DNA from: Burhinus oedicnemus
Taxonomy: Eukaryota; Chordata; Aves; Charadriiformes; Burhinidae
Assembly: GCA_008921705.1 (NCBI GenBank)
Contig: VFFE01007668.1
Span: 1,463,833 to 1,527,832 of the forward strand
Direction of reading: 5' to 3'
Length of the DNA: 64,000 nt
Shown: positions 28,757 to 40,464 of the stretch, one piece after another
How the letters are laid out: every line of letters starts with the position of its first letter
How positions within the stretch are numbered: position 1 is the first letter of the stretch
Notes under the pieces: generated by a model
Told to the model about the DNA's origin: nothing
Seen by the model: the letters and a program-made list of their open reading frames with translations, nothing else
Databases searched by the model: none
Made by a program: the position numbers and the translations under genes

Positions 28757-29562
28757 TGATAGGTTGGCTCCGGCCAGCTGTCAGGCGCCCACCCAGCCAC
28801 TCTCTCACTCCCCTTCCTCAACAGGGCAGGGAGAGAATGTAAGATACAAAAGCTCGTAGGCCAAGAAAAAGACAGGGAGATAATTTACCAACTAACATCA
28901 TGGAAAAAACAGACTCAACTAGGGGAAAATTCACTTATTGCCAATTAAAATAGAGTTGGATGGTAAGAAACAAAGACAAATTAAAATGGCATCTTCTCCA
29001 CACACTCTCTTCTGCCTAGGCTCAGCTTTACTCTTCTTTCCCAAGTCTCCTTCCTCCAGCCCACACCCCGAGCAGCGCAGGGGTATGGGTGATGGGGGGA
29101 TTGTGGTCAGTATGTAACAGCTCCTCTTTGCCACTCCCTCCACCTCACTCTTTTCCTGTGCTCCAACACTGATCCTCTCTGCAGGCTGCAGTCCTTCAGG
29201 ATAAACCTGCTCCAGCGTGGGCACTCCACAGACCACGGTTCCTTCAGGGAATATGACCTGTTTCTGGCATGGTTCTCTCCACAGGCTGCAGGAAATACCT
29301 GCTCCACAGACGACATCTCCATGGGCTGCCAGGGAATCTCTGCTCCAGCACCTGGAGCACCTCCTCCCTTTCTTTTTCTCTGGTGTTGGTGTCATCAGGA
29401 TAAAGAAGACACCACTGACTTTGCAGATAAGCTCGGCTGTGTCCTGTGGTGGGTCTGTTGCAGAACTGGCTGGAACCAGCTGTGTTCAGTGCGGGGCAAG
29501 CCCCTGGCCTCTTTTCACAGAGGCCATCCCTGCACACCCCTTGCTGTCAACACCTTGCCACA
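28757..29562 (-). mobile_element. solo LTR-like element of an avian endogenous retrovirus family
   Basis: The block is GC- and CpG-richer than its surroundings and has sharp edges. On the - strand it begins TGTGGCAAGGTGTTGACAGC, a start I associate with a family of LTRs in bird genomes. On the + strand its other end reads GGTTGGCTCCGGCCAGCTGT. Taking TG at 28757 and CA at 29561-29562 as termini, the flanks are AGTTTTA and AGTTTGA, a near-match to a short target-site duplication. Internal units of the type CTGCTCCAG...GGGCTGCAGG recur with drift at about 29.18-29.35 kb. I see no gag, pol or env, so this is a solo LTR or an LTR-like non-autonomous repeat. The superfamily is not assigned, and the strand rests on the remembered consensus. 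Overlapping open frames inside, up to 154 residues, are by-products of composition. Confidence 0.6.
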
Positions 29563-32500
29563 AGTTTGAACATGAGTTTCAAAACACCGGTCCTGTTTTG
29601 TTGATTTACAGAACAAAATGGAGTTAACTGTTGATCATGAAGCAAAAATAGGTAGGTTTCAATGTAAGATTGAAGGGAAAGAAAGGAATTACACTGAAAG
29701 GAAGCCAAAACTAGTTTGAGGGAGAAATGACTTTGCTGTGGCTTACCTTGTGACATTTCTATTGCATTACCCAACTGCATTACTTTCCTGTGTACTGAGT
29801 CTCTCTATGTAGAGATGTCCCAATACAGCTTACAAGACAGGTTGCATACAAATATGTTCCTTTAGTTCAGCTTTCTTCTCTTCCAAATTCCTTAGTATAT
29901 AAACAAAAGTATATTCTGACACGTGTCCATTCTGCATGAAAAATAGGAATAAAAATCATAACATTCCCTGCAACCAGAAGCTCTTCTATTCCTGTCCCTC
30001 AGTGTCAAAATTTGATAAGAAACAATGAGGGAAAATGGAATGTAACCCTTTTCCTTCTGAAAGATCATTCACTCAATTCTCAATATGAATAAGAAAGGAA
30101 AACAGGGCATAAACTGAAAGGAACTGTGTTTCAGCTGTCTGCATCTTCACACCTATCTTGACCTAGTCTTCCTTCCCTTGATTTTTTACACCAGTGATAT
30201 TCCATCTATTTTAGCAAAATATTTATTTACATTACTGTCAATGATCATAAAATCCCTATAAACTTAACATTTCAGAAGCCTTACTTACATAGCACAAAAA
30301 AAGTTAGTGGGAATTCAGTAACTTGATAGCTTTTTTTAAAAAAGTTATCTTTACCAGTCATTCAGTCATGGATTCAAGGAAGTTCTCCCTTTAGATGGGA
30401 TTCTTCTAGGCCCTGGATATAAGATTATCAGTTTCTCATTAAGTTCATTATCTGCACACTTGACTAAAAGACAGAGATGACCTCTGCATTCCTAGTATCT
30501 TCTTCATGCACATTGCCATGGTGGCATTGGTACTAGCTCCTCTTCAGCAGTTTGTGGTATACTACAGTTACAGTTGCCTGAATACAATGAAGAAATTCTA
30601 AAATGAAAGAACAGGTCAATGAGACAGAATGATGCTGGAAAGGCTTTGATTTCTCTGAAAGTATGCAAGGCAAATCTCAGTACAATTAAAACAGTTGGTT
30701 AACAGCAAAAAATGTCATCTTAAGGAATCCATATAATATATTTTCTTAGGGTGACCATTACGTAGATCAGGGACCTAAAGATTGCTGTAAGCAAACAGCG
30801 CTATGTAAATACTCCAAAAATTACAGAGACAGATCTTCAGATAACAGTAAGAAAAGCCAAAATGGCAGGTTGGAGGGGAGCTAAAGGTGAAGCAATTGAA
30901 TCATTTAATGGCCCAAGGACTGGCACCTACAGTTTTAATTTAGACTTTGTAAGGTAAAGTGAAATAGTTGAACGTGGTAGCTGTTACACAGGTATTTATT
31001 TGCAGATTGGTGACTGATCACCAGTTTTGCTTTTCTGAAGTCAAAGAGCCTAAGTGTTTTTCTCTAGAGCTAAGCTGATAAATATTATGTCTAACATACC
31101 TAAGGGCACAAAAGGTCCTTTAAAAATGTCACTGGAACAAAGTGTATACTTGGAACTAATAATAGCAAGAATTTGAGCTGTTTTAGAAGTGCTGCAAGGG
31201 CAGTAAAAACAACCCACAGAAACAATCCATGTTACTTCATCTGTAGATGACAAACTAGGTTTTGAAATATTACAAAATTTGACCTGAGATTTTTTTACTT
31301 TGTCTCTTTGTATAGAATTAAAAAAAACAAAACAAAACAAAACAAAACTGAGTACTGAAATACAAAGGAAGAAACCATGTTAATATAAAATTGAACCACT
31401 CAAGATCAATAGCAGGAGACAAATTCTCTGCAGCAGGAAATAAATAGGAGAAGCATTTATTAGACACCAAATTCTAATCTTTAACGGAGTGGAAAAAGTA
31501 GGCAGGTAATCAGTTTTATGAAACATGAAGTTTGCACAAATAACACAATGTGAAGTATGCCATAAATTATATAGCCACCTTTTCTAAAACAGGATTTCCA
31601 AACTTTTGTTTTAATTGAATAAAATTGACTTTAATTTTCACATGTCAATTCTCATCTCTCCTGTCCCATATAATGGGTAGAAATCCATACGCTCTATATG
31701 CAGACAAAAAGGTTCAACAGACCACAGATGTTGGCTTTCAGGATAAAAATCTATTTCTCAGTCCAACAAGTGAAGAATGCCTAGAAATAGTCTGCATAAA
31801 TATGTCCAGACCAGACCCCTTGTAGATATATTCTCAACATTATATGTCAGATTTTTTTGCACCACTCATCATACTTAAGGGCTAACATTCAAGTTAAAAT
31901 GGAAATGAATATGATTTTTAACTATTCAAGTACCCAAAGTATAACATATCTCAAACTTTATCATTCTTTAAAATTAGCAGTCATGTAACTCTGAAAAGGG
32001 ATTGTAGAACAAATTGTATAACATTTTAAAATCACCATGCCGAAGGACTGCCAATCAATGAATAATAATTACATACTGTGCTTTTCAAAAAGAAATCCAA
32101 AATAGAAATCTGTCCTCATTCATACTCTAAAGTATGGCATTTTTTTATTCTGTAACTTCATGAATTTTGAACTGATGTACAGCTTTTTCTTGTATCTTGA
32201 ATGTGTAAGATCTAAGTTATATAAAGCAAATAGAAATACAGGACATAAAATATATGTTCTGTTAGCAATATATATTGTGTGCATGTGAATAGCCTTTCGT
32301 GGTTCTCCCTACAAATAACCCTTGAATTCTCTTTAGTGCATACATTCAGTTTTGGAAAGTTGAAATTTTCCTGTTAAGGTCAGGTAGTGAATATTTAAGT
32401 GTAAGTAAATACCTTCAGAGGTTTTGAGAAACAACACAACAGCCAGTCCTTACTATATTTCTTTTTAAGCCATGGTGTCTTTCTGCATATGACACAGGAA

Positions 32501-35500
32501 AAAAAACAGCTTTGAGAGGGTAAATCCTCAACACTATTAAAATCTCCAGAGAAAAATATCTTCCCAATGATAAGAACGTCAGAGAAAATTAGGCACTTTT
32601 ATCTCAGGTTTAACCAGGTGAAAGTTACCAAAGATAATCCATACATATTTGTCTTCTTTGTCCCTCCAAAGAAGTCCAATGTAACTTACTAAACACTAAG
32701 GAGCTAAACCTACTTAAAAGTGCCACATCCCAAATGGAAAACTGTTGCAGATTTTGCAACCTTAATTATCGGAAAAGGATTAAGATGAGGCACAAGGAAT
32801 AACAAGTTTTTAAAATATGCCACTGAGCTCCAGGGGCATCACAAAGAGAAAGTAATTGTGTTTAAATTCACCTTTGCCATATATATTTTCAGTACTGCCA
32901 GATATACAAGACTGAGCCACTCACCAGGTTTAGACCTCCTGATAGTTACTTCCATTGCATGACTGGGGATACCACTGTCCCCATCAAGTCATATCTTGTT
33001 CTGGGAGCTGAGGTATACTGGAACTACTATGTTCCTTATGAACATTCAACAAGTTGCCAAGTGTGTGAATTCATGTAACACAGACAGCGAAAATGTGTGT
33101 CTTTATCCAAACCACATTTACTTTCCTTGTTATTAACATGCTATCCAGATTGTAGGATAGAACTTTTCAAACACTTTATAATGTAGACGACAACTTTACA
33201 GAAGCAGTTGTTCCTCATATACTTTCCTAGGTTACTGAATAGTCCAGGTCCTCTCCCTGTCATTGAAATGCATATGCTGACTAGAGTTCTGTAGTACTCA
33301 AAAGCATGATTAGAGAATCATGTAGTATCTCTCAAACTTCCAGGTTAACACAGAGAAACAGTAACACAGATTACTATGATGTGTCAGAACAGTCTGTTTA
33401 AGCCCCTATTCAGGGGACAAGCATATCCACCCAGAAGAGAGCTCTTCCCTCAGAGAAAATGTTCAGAATCAATGTCTTCTGCTCTGGCTACGTCCAAAAG
33501 CTTCATCTAAGGTGAGAGGCTGTAAAGAATGAATTACTTGGTCTGTATAAGTGGGCACCTATAAGTGTATTGGCCTGTATGCTGGAGAACACGCTATTAT
33601 TTGTTTTCTGTGGAAAGGAGAACAAACATGTGTCACTGTTCATATCCTAAACCATTAGGCTGCAGTGACAACTACAGGGTAATTCAGTTGCCACTCAACA
33701 CAGGAAAGGAGGGAAACTTTCTGCAGTGTTCCTTAGTGCCTAGTCAAGTTAGTTGTGCTGGGCAGCATAATTGCACTCTGTGCAAAACACACAAGCTTTT
33801 ACCTGAGGTATAATTCATACTTTCTCAAAAATATTTTGTATCACTTTCAATGATTGAGTGCTCTTCCTCCTTATAATGTGTAATACCAAGAAAATAAAAA
33901 AATCATCTTCATGTGCTATTTGTCACCTCTGCATACAGAGGAAGAGAATGAACCTCAATGAATATTACTGAAATCAAGATTCGTTGCCAGGTTTCTGACT
34001 TTCTGACAGCACTTCTACTCAGCACTTGACAGTAAAAGTCACTCTGATTGGGGCAGTATCAACACAAACAATAACTTGAGACCAAGGATATGCAAAGGTC
34101 CTGACATTCAAATTCAGGCTTCATATCAGGATGACTTCACATCCATAGTTTTTGCCAGAAGGTTAAGAGGGAAAAAAAGATACACTAATGAGCAGAAATT
34201 TCATGGATATGAGGGTGGTATTTTCTGATAGATATCTGTGCTGTCAAGAACAAATTCATAAGTGTACCCTGCCTGTGACAATAAATGAAAGGTTAGCACA
34301 GACTTGTGTTTGTTACTTATTTCAGCAAACCATTATTTCAATAAAGCCCTTCTAGACGCTGTGAGTCAATCCTTTTTTCCTGTAGGACTCCCCTCCCCAG
34401 TTCTCAATTGCTGCCTGACCATGCAGAAAATAAAACTAAGAATGTTATCCAATTTTGCAGGTCCGTGAGTCTGCAATGTTTGTTTTATTGATGTCCTCCC
34501 ACTCTTTATATCACTTTCTGTGTTATGCGTCCTATTTAGCAAAGGTAAAAACAGCATCCAGAAGTAAAATCAAGTATCTTGATTCTTCTTCCCTTTAGTT
34601 GTTGTCTGTTATTACCTTATCACTGTCCATCCATCATCAGCCATTACAGGTTATGTCTCCATACCTCATCCATCTATTTACTTTAAAATTTACCACAGGA
34701 ATAATTTTTTACTCAGCCAATGTGACATGCCAATTTTGGCATGTGACTAGCATATCATCTATGCAGCCTGGTATTCATTATTTGTATTTATGAACATCCC
34801 TACAGAACACCTGCCAGGAAATAATAAATTCATAATATTCACAGGGTTCTGTCAGCAATTAGTGAACTGGGATTTTTTTTCCTAGGGTTACCATGAAAAA
34901 TGTCAAGTTGATTTAGGAATTTTCACTGTTTTGTAGAACTTGTTCTGCTAGTCTACTGAAACTAAGAATAAATATATGAGCATTTATTCTATTCTGCGTA
35001 TCAGAGATGCAGTTGGTCTGGTTACTTTATGTAACCATTAAAATACCAACACAAGATACAAAGCTGTGGCGAATTACACCTCAGTTTTCAAAGGATGTGC
35101 ACCCAAAAAAATTAAAATTATGCTAACTGTTGGTTAACTTTCTTCATGATAACTAATATCCTTACCTTCCTGTTAAACTGAATGGCTGCTTTTATGACAT
35201 TTACTTTCTTTTATACTTATAAATCAATCACCATAAAGACTAATTTTCATAATTGTTTGGTTGATAGCTAATAGCAGAACTCTTTAAGATTTATTTTTCC
35301 TTTGTGTATATCAGACATTGAAATGGATTTTGGATTTACATATTCAATTTCCCAAATAGATACCCACATATTTTATCAAGATTAATTACAAAATGTCAGT
35401 AATTTCTATACAGAAGACAAAACTGTCATTCTGTGGAAGAAAAGGCTCTTCAAAGAGTTCAATAAATCCTCACAATTCATATGACTTCAAAAGGCAACGA

Positions 35501-36189
35501 AACACTTGATAGTGATTTCAGAAGGAATTTACAAAGAAATATTGTTCCCCTTGTCTTTAAATGACATACCTGACATATTGAGATTTCTGTTGGATATTTA
35601 ACAGAAGTACACCATCACATTGTCACTTCCTCCTTTTGTGGCTTGCAGTGCCTACTGTATCCGTTGCCTACTTGAGGATGTAGAAACATGCGAATGTTTC
35701 CTTAACAGAGTATTGATTCATTTTCTTGTTAATTTAAATACACATATATCACTTTTTAATCAAACCCTACATTTAGAACAGTAAACATTACTGTTTACAA
35801 TCACCAATTTTAGGTTTAAAAGCAAGCGCTAAATTCTGGAATAGGATTTTTTGTAGAGTGGAATACATTTCAGCTACTTCATGTTAAGGAAAAACAGAAG
35901 AAAATACAGTCTCCTAAAGACAGCTTCAAAGTTCTGGCTGGATTCTCATGCTGGATCCAAGGTACAATGAAAATAAAGCAATAGGAAGAACAAAATCTAT
36001 TGAGTTTATATGCCAAATGCTTTAGAAGTATCTTCCACAATAGAATCAAGTTTACAAAGAAAAATGAGGTTTAAAGCACCATGGGGAAAAAAAAGTATAA
36101 AATATATTTTTAGAACCAAGAAGTCAATAAAAATGGAATATATTTATTTTAATATCAAGCCAGAAAATAGAAAAGGGAGTCCACAGCTA
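29563..36189. other. AT-rich non-coding stretch, no gene seen
   Basis: No coding feature is supported. Simple tracts include (AAAAC)5 at 31324-31348. A small hairpin AACAGTAA/TTACTGTT lies near 35.78 kb. Words such as CAGCGCTATGTAAATACT near 30.8 kb resemble the tails of old SINEs or LINEs, but are too short to call. Confidence 0.55.
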
Positions 36190-36419
36190 CTTAAGTGATC
36201 ACAGCCCTGCTCTGCCTGGCCATGGACCCCACCAAGACCAGCCCAAATCCCAACCCAGCCTCAGCCCGTCCCCAGGGAGGTGCTTGATATCCAGGGATGG
36301 GGCTGTCCCCAGTGCCCCCAGCTGTCCTGCCCCTGTCTGGGGTGGTGCGATGGGTCCCGGCTTCTGGGCCCTGCCCTGACAGACCCTGGCGGACCCCCGT
36401 CGCTGCAGCATCCTGGCAG
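36190..36419. other. sharply GC-rich block fused to a CR1 end
   Basis: About 230 bases, by eye around two thirds G+C, with several CpGs kept (TCCCGGC, GGCGGACCCCCGTCGCTG). It sits between AT-rich DNA on the left and a CR1 3' end on the right. Open frames on both strands are proline- and glycine-rich low-complexity translations without a recognisable domain. It could be the 5' part of a chimeric retrotransposition product, an unrecognised repeat, or a fragment from a GC-rich locus. No flanking duplication is visible. Confidence 0.5.
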
Positions 36420-36593
36420 CAAAATGTGGAATAATAGTTGTGGAGGCCCCATCCCTGGAAGTATTCAAGGCCAGGCTGGGTGGGGCTTTGGGCAACCAGG
36501 TCTAGTAGGCGGTGTCCTTGCCCATGGCATGGAGGTTGGAACTAGATGATCTTTAAGGTCGCTTCCAACCTAAACCATTCTATGGTTCTATGA
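36420..36593 (+). mobile_element. CR1 LINE, very short 3' end (ATTCTATG-tail type)
   Basis: Only the last codons of ORF2 and the 3' UTR remain. The coding trace GGCCCCATCCCTGGAAGTAT corresponds to the APSLEVF motif and is followed by CAAGGCCAGGCTGGGTGGGG. The UTR reads GGAGGTTGGAACTAGATGAT, then CTTCCAACCTAAACCATTC, and ends TATGGTTCTATGATT. The copy is well matched to the family tail, so it is comparatively young. Confidence 0.92.
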
Positions 36594-39390
36594 TTGGCAC
36601 TGTTGAATTTGTACTAAAAATGTTCAAGTGCTCACTATTTTTTTGAACCAGACTTACCAAGTATGTAATTTTCTCCCTTTAATACCCAAGCGCTCTCACG
36701 TTTTAATTATCCTCAAGTCACTTCATTGCACACAAAAAGTCCATTGAAGTCCAGAGTTTATTTTCACGTCAGCAATATCAAGACTAGATTGTCTATTTGA
36801 AAATGGCTCTGCTTGCTTAGTTTAGTTTAGTTTAGTTAGGGTTGCTTCTGAAACCAGGTGGTCCAAGTGATAAATTTTCTTTGATCTCACATGCATGCAG
36901 CAGTTTGGAAGCATCCAAATGGCCATTTCTCTGCATATGTGGAAATCTCTGACAGGTGTCCAAGTTCCTCAAATTCTGCCTAGACAAGATTTCCAAAAGA
37001 GAGTGTAGCTGGTGAAATGAAGATATTGTACCTCAAAGAAAGAAAGTAAATTCCAAGGAACTGATTTAGTTACTCTGTGGTGATGCATAAACTTTCTTGA
37101 TGTCAATGAAATAAAAACTGAATTTCATCAGCACATTGTCTAGACTATATATCTCCAGAACTGATTTAGTGACTTTTTGAAATTCATTATATTTCATTTT
37201 ATTATAACTACTTGAAAGAAGAGGCAAGCTCTTTCAACTAGTTTATGAGACAAAGTTCAAACCTGTAGCAAATACATTTTACTGGCTACAACATGGATCA
37301 AACAGATTGGGTTTAGCAGTGCACTGAAAGATTAATACAGACAATTCAAAAAGTTGTGAGGATTCAGGTCTCAAGGGGAATCCTCATGAAGGCATAACAA
37401 AGTACACGTGTGACCTGAGGCTGTAAGTATCACCATTTCATACCCAAAGCAAAGAGCGAGATAAGAACTCAAGTGTAAGGAAAGAATGTGAATACATCTA
37501 CTATAGATGCTCAAATTCTAGTCTCTCCTCACCCTCAAAACAGTATTAAAAGTGGAATTACATGCAACATAACCAATGGGCAAATTTGGCAAGGTGAGTT
37601 TCATCTTATGTCAAGTTGCACAGAGAATAAATGTTTGAGGAAATTAAAGAAAAACACACTGAGCCCACCGAAATTTATTTTTGTACGTCTAATCTCCCGT
37701 ATTATTATGAAGTTCTACTGAGTGATTTATAAGAAAACAAAATAAATGAAAATATTTTGGTTGGCACATCTGAGAATCAGTTATTCCTCCTGGTACATTA
37801 GAAGGATTAGGAGCCTCTCTAAAAGCTAAGATAAGATCTTGCATCTCAAATAACAGTATCAAAGACATGGGCGTTGCTATGAGCTGTTTTCCATAGCAGA
37901 TTTCACAGAATCTAGGATTCAAATCAGAATCCTGCAGAAACCTCAACTCCAGATTGATAGCTGTTATACACAAATAAATAATAATGATTATTACAACTTG
38001 CATCATTGTGGTCAGAAGGCCACAAAGGGCAGAATTGCACAACAGTAATAAAGTTATGGTTTGTTTTATTTAGACTAAAAAGTCTGGGAAAAAAATAGAA
38101 TGGTACAGGCACCAAATATTGAAGAATCAGGAAGCAGTGATAGTAATGGCTTGAAAACAAAATAGAATAGAAAAAAATGAAGCAGCACAAGGACTACACA
38201 GAAATTAAAAAGTGATTACATATTAAGATATGTACAGAAGGCATTGGATATAAGACTAAACAAGTACTGAGAAATGTAATTGACTGAGAAGTTAGTTTAC
38301 TAAACTTCTGTCTGCTTAATTTAAATAAATAGATTTTCTCATGAAGCAGTAATATATTAAAAAAAAAAAAATTGAAAGTGAACTTAAAATACATTCTGTT
38401 TGCAGAATGGAGTCAGCTGGTTAAGCAGGAAACATACCATCCAAAACTCGCTGTGTGTACCTGTCATTGTATCCTTGTTTAAAGATCCAGATGAATAATA
38501 GTTAGGCCAGGATGACTGCATCTTGTAACAGTTTCCTCTTAATTGCTGAATAATTTATGTGAAAGTATTGTAGCTGTCTTAATTAATCAAGAAAAATCCC
38601 CCTGTGAGATGCCTAATTCAAAGCAAGAGAAATTCCTATTCCAACATCTCACTACAACCAAGTTAAACTAAAACACTTTTTTTTTCTTGACATCACACTG
38701 TGTTTGCTTGTAAAATGAGTATACTCTGTTCTGAACAGCCCTGAACACTGCATTCTGGGGTTTTTTTTGAAGGACTGTTATACATAGACAGCACAGGTTG
38801 CAGGCTGAAAAATTATTAGAAACTACAGGAGTAAACACAAAACATTTCTGCCCCACCACACTCCTACAGAGGTATTATACAACTGCAGAAAGCAGTCCAG
38901 AGCACTGGAATTTCCAGCAGATTCTTATAACCTTTCAACAGCTCACTGTTGCTTTATAGTGATATAAAGAAACATAAAGATACATTAAAAAAAAACAGGA
39001 AATACAGCTGTGTCTACACCAGTGTATTAAATTACTCTCTCGGTCTGTTCAGTGAGGGGGTCCAAGGCTGGAGCACTCACTCCATTGAATCAATACAGCA
39101 AGACTTCAAGAACATTTAAGTCACATATATCTGATTTGTGACCAGCTTGAGGTACACTTGAACACACTTATTTTACCAGTCGTATAACATACCCAGCAAA
39201 GACTCTTCTAGAATTTGACCTGCCCTCAATGTATCTTGTGTCACGAACACCTAATAAACCCACTTTGTTGTCCTCTGCAGAAGACCTGCCTGACTTGCTA
39301 TTATTCACAATAACATCTAACAAAAAAATAGTGTACCAAGCACCTAAAAGGGAGGCCAGGATTTAAACAAGCCAAGACGATCAGTCTCTC

Positions 39391-39981
39391 TTGCTCCTCA
39401 CCAGACTTTTCAGCACTCTTTGCTCATTGTCCTGTCGCTTTCTTGGCCCAAGTCAGGATATTCTGGGAAACTTGCAGCTGCCTGGGGTCTCAAGTGGAAG
39501 TTCTACCAAAAAAAAAGTCTCTGTCATACTAGAAAAGTCACTGATTTATCCATGCCTCAGACCAACAGCTTCTAGCCTTGTACAGTCAAGAAGCCACAAA
39601 TCCACACTCTCCTTCCAGAACAGTTTCCAAATCAAGACAGAAAATCTGCCTGCCAGTGAGACTTTATGCAGCATGGATCACCCTGTGAACACAAAGATAA
39701 CATGGGATGCTTCCCCATCAATGCAGCAGCACCATATTTGGCAGATGTTTGTAGGAGAATCCTCAACATTTTTCCTCTACCAGGATAATAAAGATACCCC
39801 CACACAGGAGAAAAAGAATACTGGACAAGCAATAACTGCTGTGTTTTACCAGTACTCATATAACAACAAAGCTCATCTCAAGTTTTCAGTGGCAATTATG
39901 AAGGACTTGAGATGCATTTCACATGAGGCCTGTATCCTGCCTTCTGTCTACCTCTACCTTCTATCTACTTCTGCCTTCTAA
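39391..39981 (+). other. longest open frame in the window, probably not a gene
   Basis: The frame stays open for 196 codons, but its first codon is TTG. The first ATG is at 39673, leaving a 102-residue reading. I see no signal peptide, membrane segment, domain or family resemblance. The translation is rich in S, T, K and Q. The local base composition is less AT-rich than the surroundings, which lowers the stop-codon rate. It could belong to a non-coding transcript or an unrecognised repeat. Confidence 0.15.
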
Positions 39982-40328
39982 GTCTCCAAGGCTTAACAAA
40001 TCTGCCCTCTGGAAGTCCACACAAAAATAAGACAGAGCCCATATTACAGCCACAACCTTCTCAGGAAGCACACACTGCCTTTTAAAATTCTTATTTGCTT
40101 AACTCTGTTCTGTAGTAAAGATAATACTTCACATGTCATTGCTGAGCCTGAAGTTCTGAATGTGGTGAATACGGTAAAAATCAAAGAGGCTGTGTTCTGT
40201 TGCTTCCGAAGGGGAATACGGTCTTGCTGCTGGTTAGGTGGTGGCTTTTATCAGTGCAGCATCCTCAAGCAGGGAAGGCGTTACTAGAGAAATTCTCTTC
40301 CTGTTCTTTCTTTTTCCTTTTCTTGTAG

Positions 40329-40464
40329 GGACTATGTTGGCCTTCCATACCTGTTTGTCACCAACTTTGTTTCATTACCATATATGGAATATTTCACATA
40401 CACGGGATATGCATTCCTTGTTATCTCTATCATTCTCATGATAATCATCTTTCTCAGCTCCTAG
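40329..40464 (+). other. exon-like segment with hydrophobic C-terminal reading
   Basis: A long pyrimidine tract (about 40300-40326, mostly C and T) leads to TTGTAG, a textbook splice acceptor. In the frame starting at 40330 the sequence reads DYVGLPYLFVTNF and continues to a hydrophobic stretch GYAFLVISIILMIIIFLS before TAG at 40462-40464. AATAAA occurs at 40720. This would fit a last coding exon of a membrane protein. However, 44 open codons are common by chance, and T-rich DNA encodes hydrophobic residues by default. I do not recognise the protein, and no companion exon was found. Confidence 0.15.

Noticed and set aside
28931..29395. 154-codon open frame on the - strand, with overlapping frames on both strands
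   Set aside because: It lies wholly inside the LTR-like repeat, has no recognisable domain, and several other frames are open over the same GC-rich bases.
36199..36549. open frames up to 98 codons on both strands in the GC-rich block
   Set aside because: They are low-complexity P/G-rich translations from a GC-rich segment and partly run into the CR1 tail.
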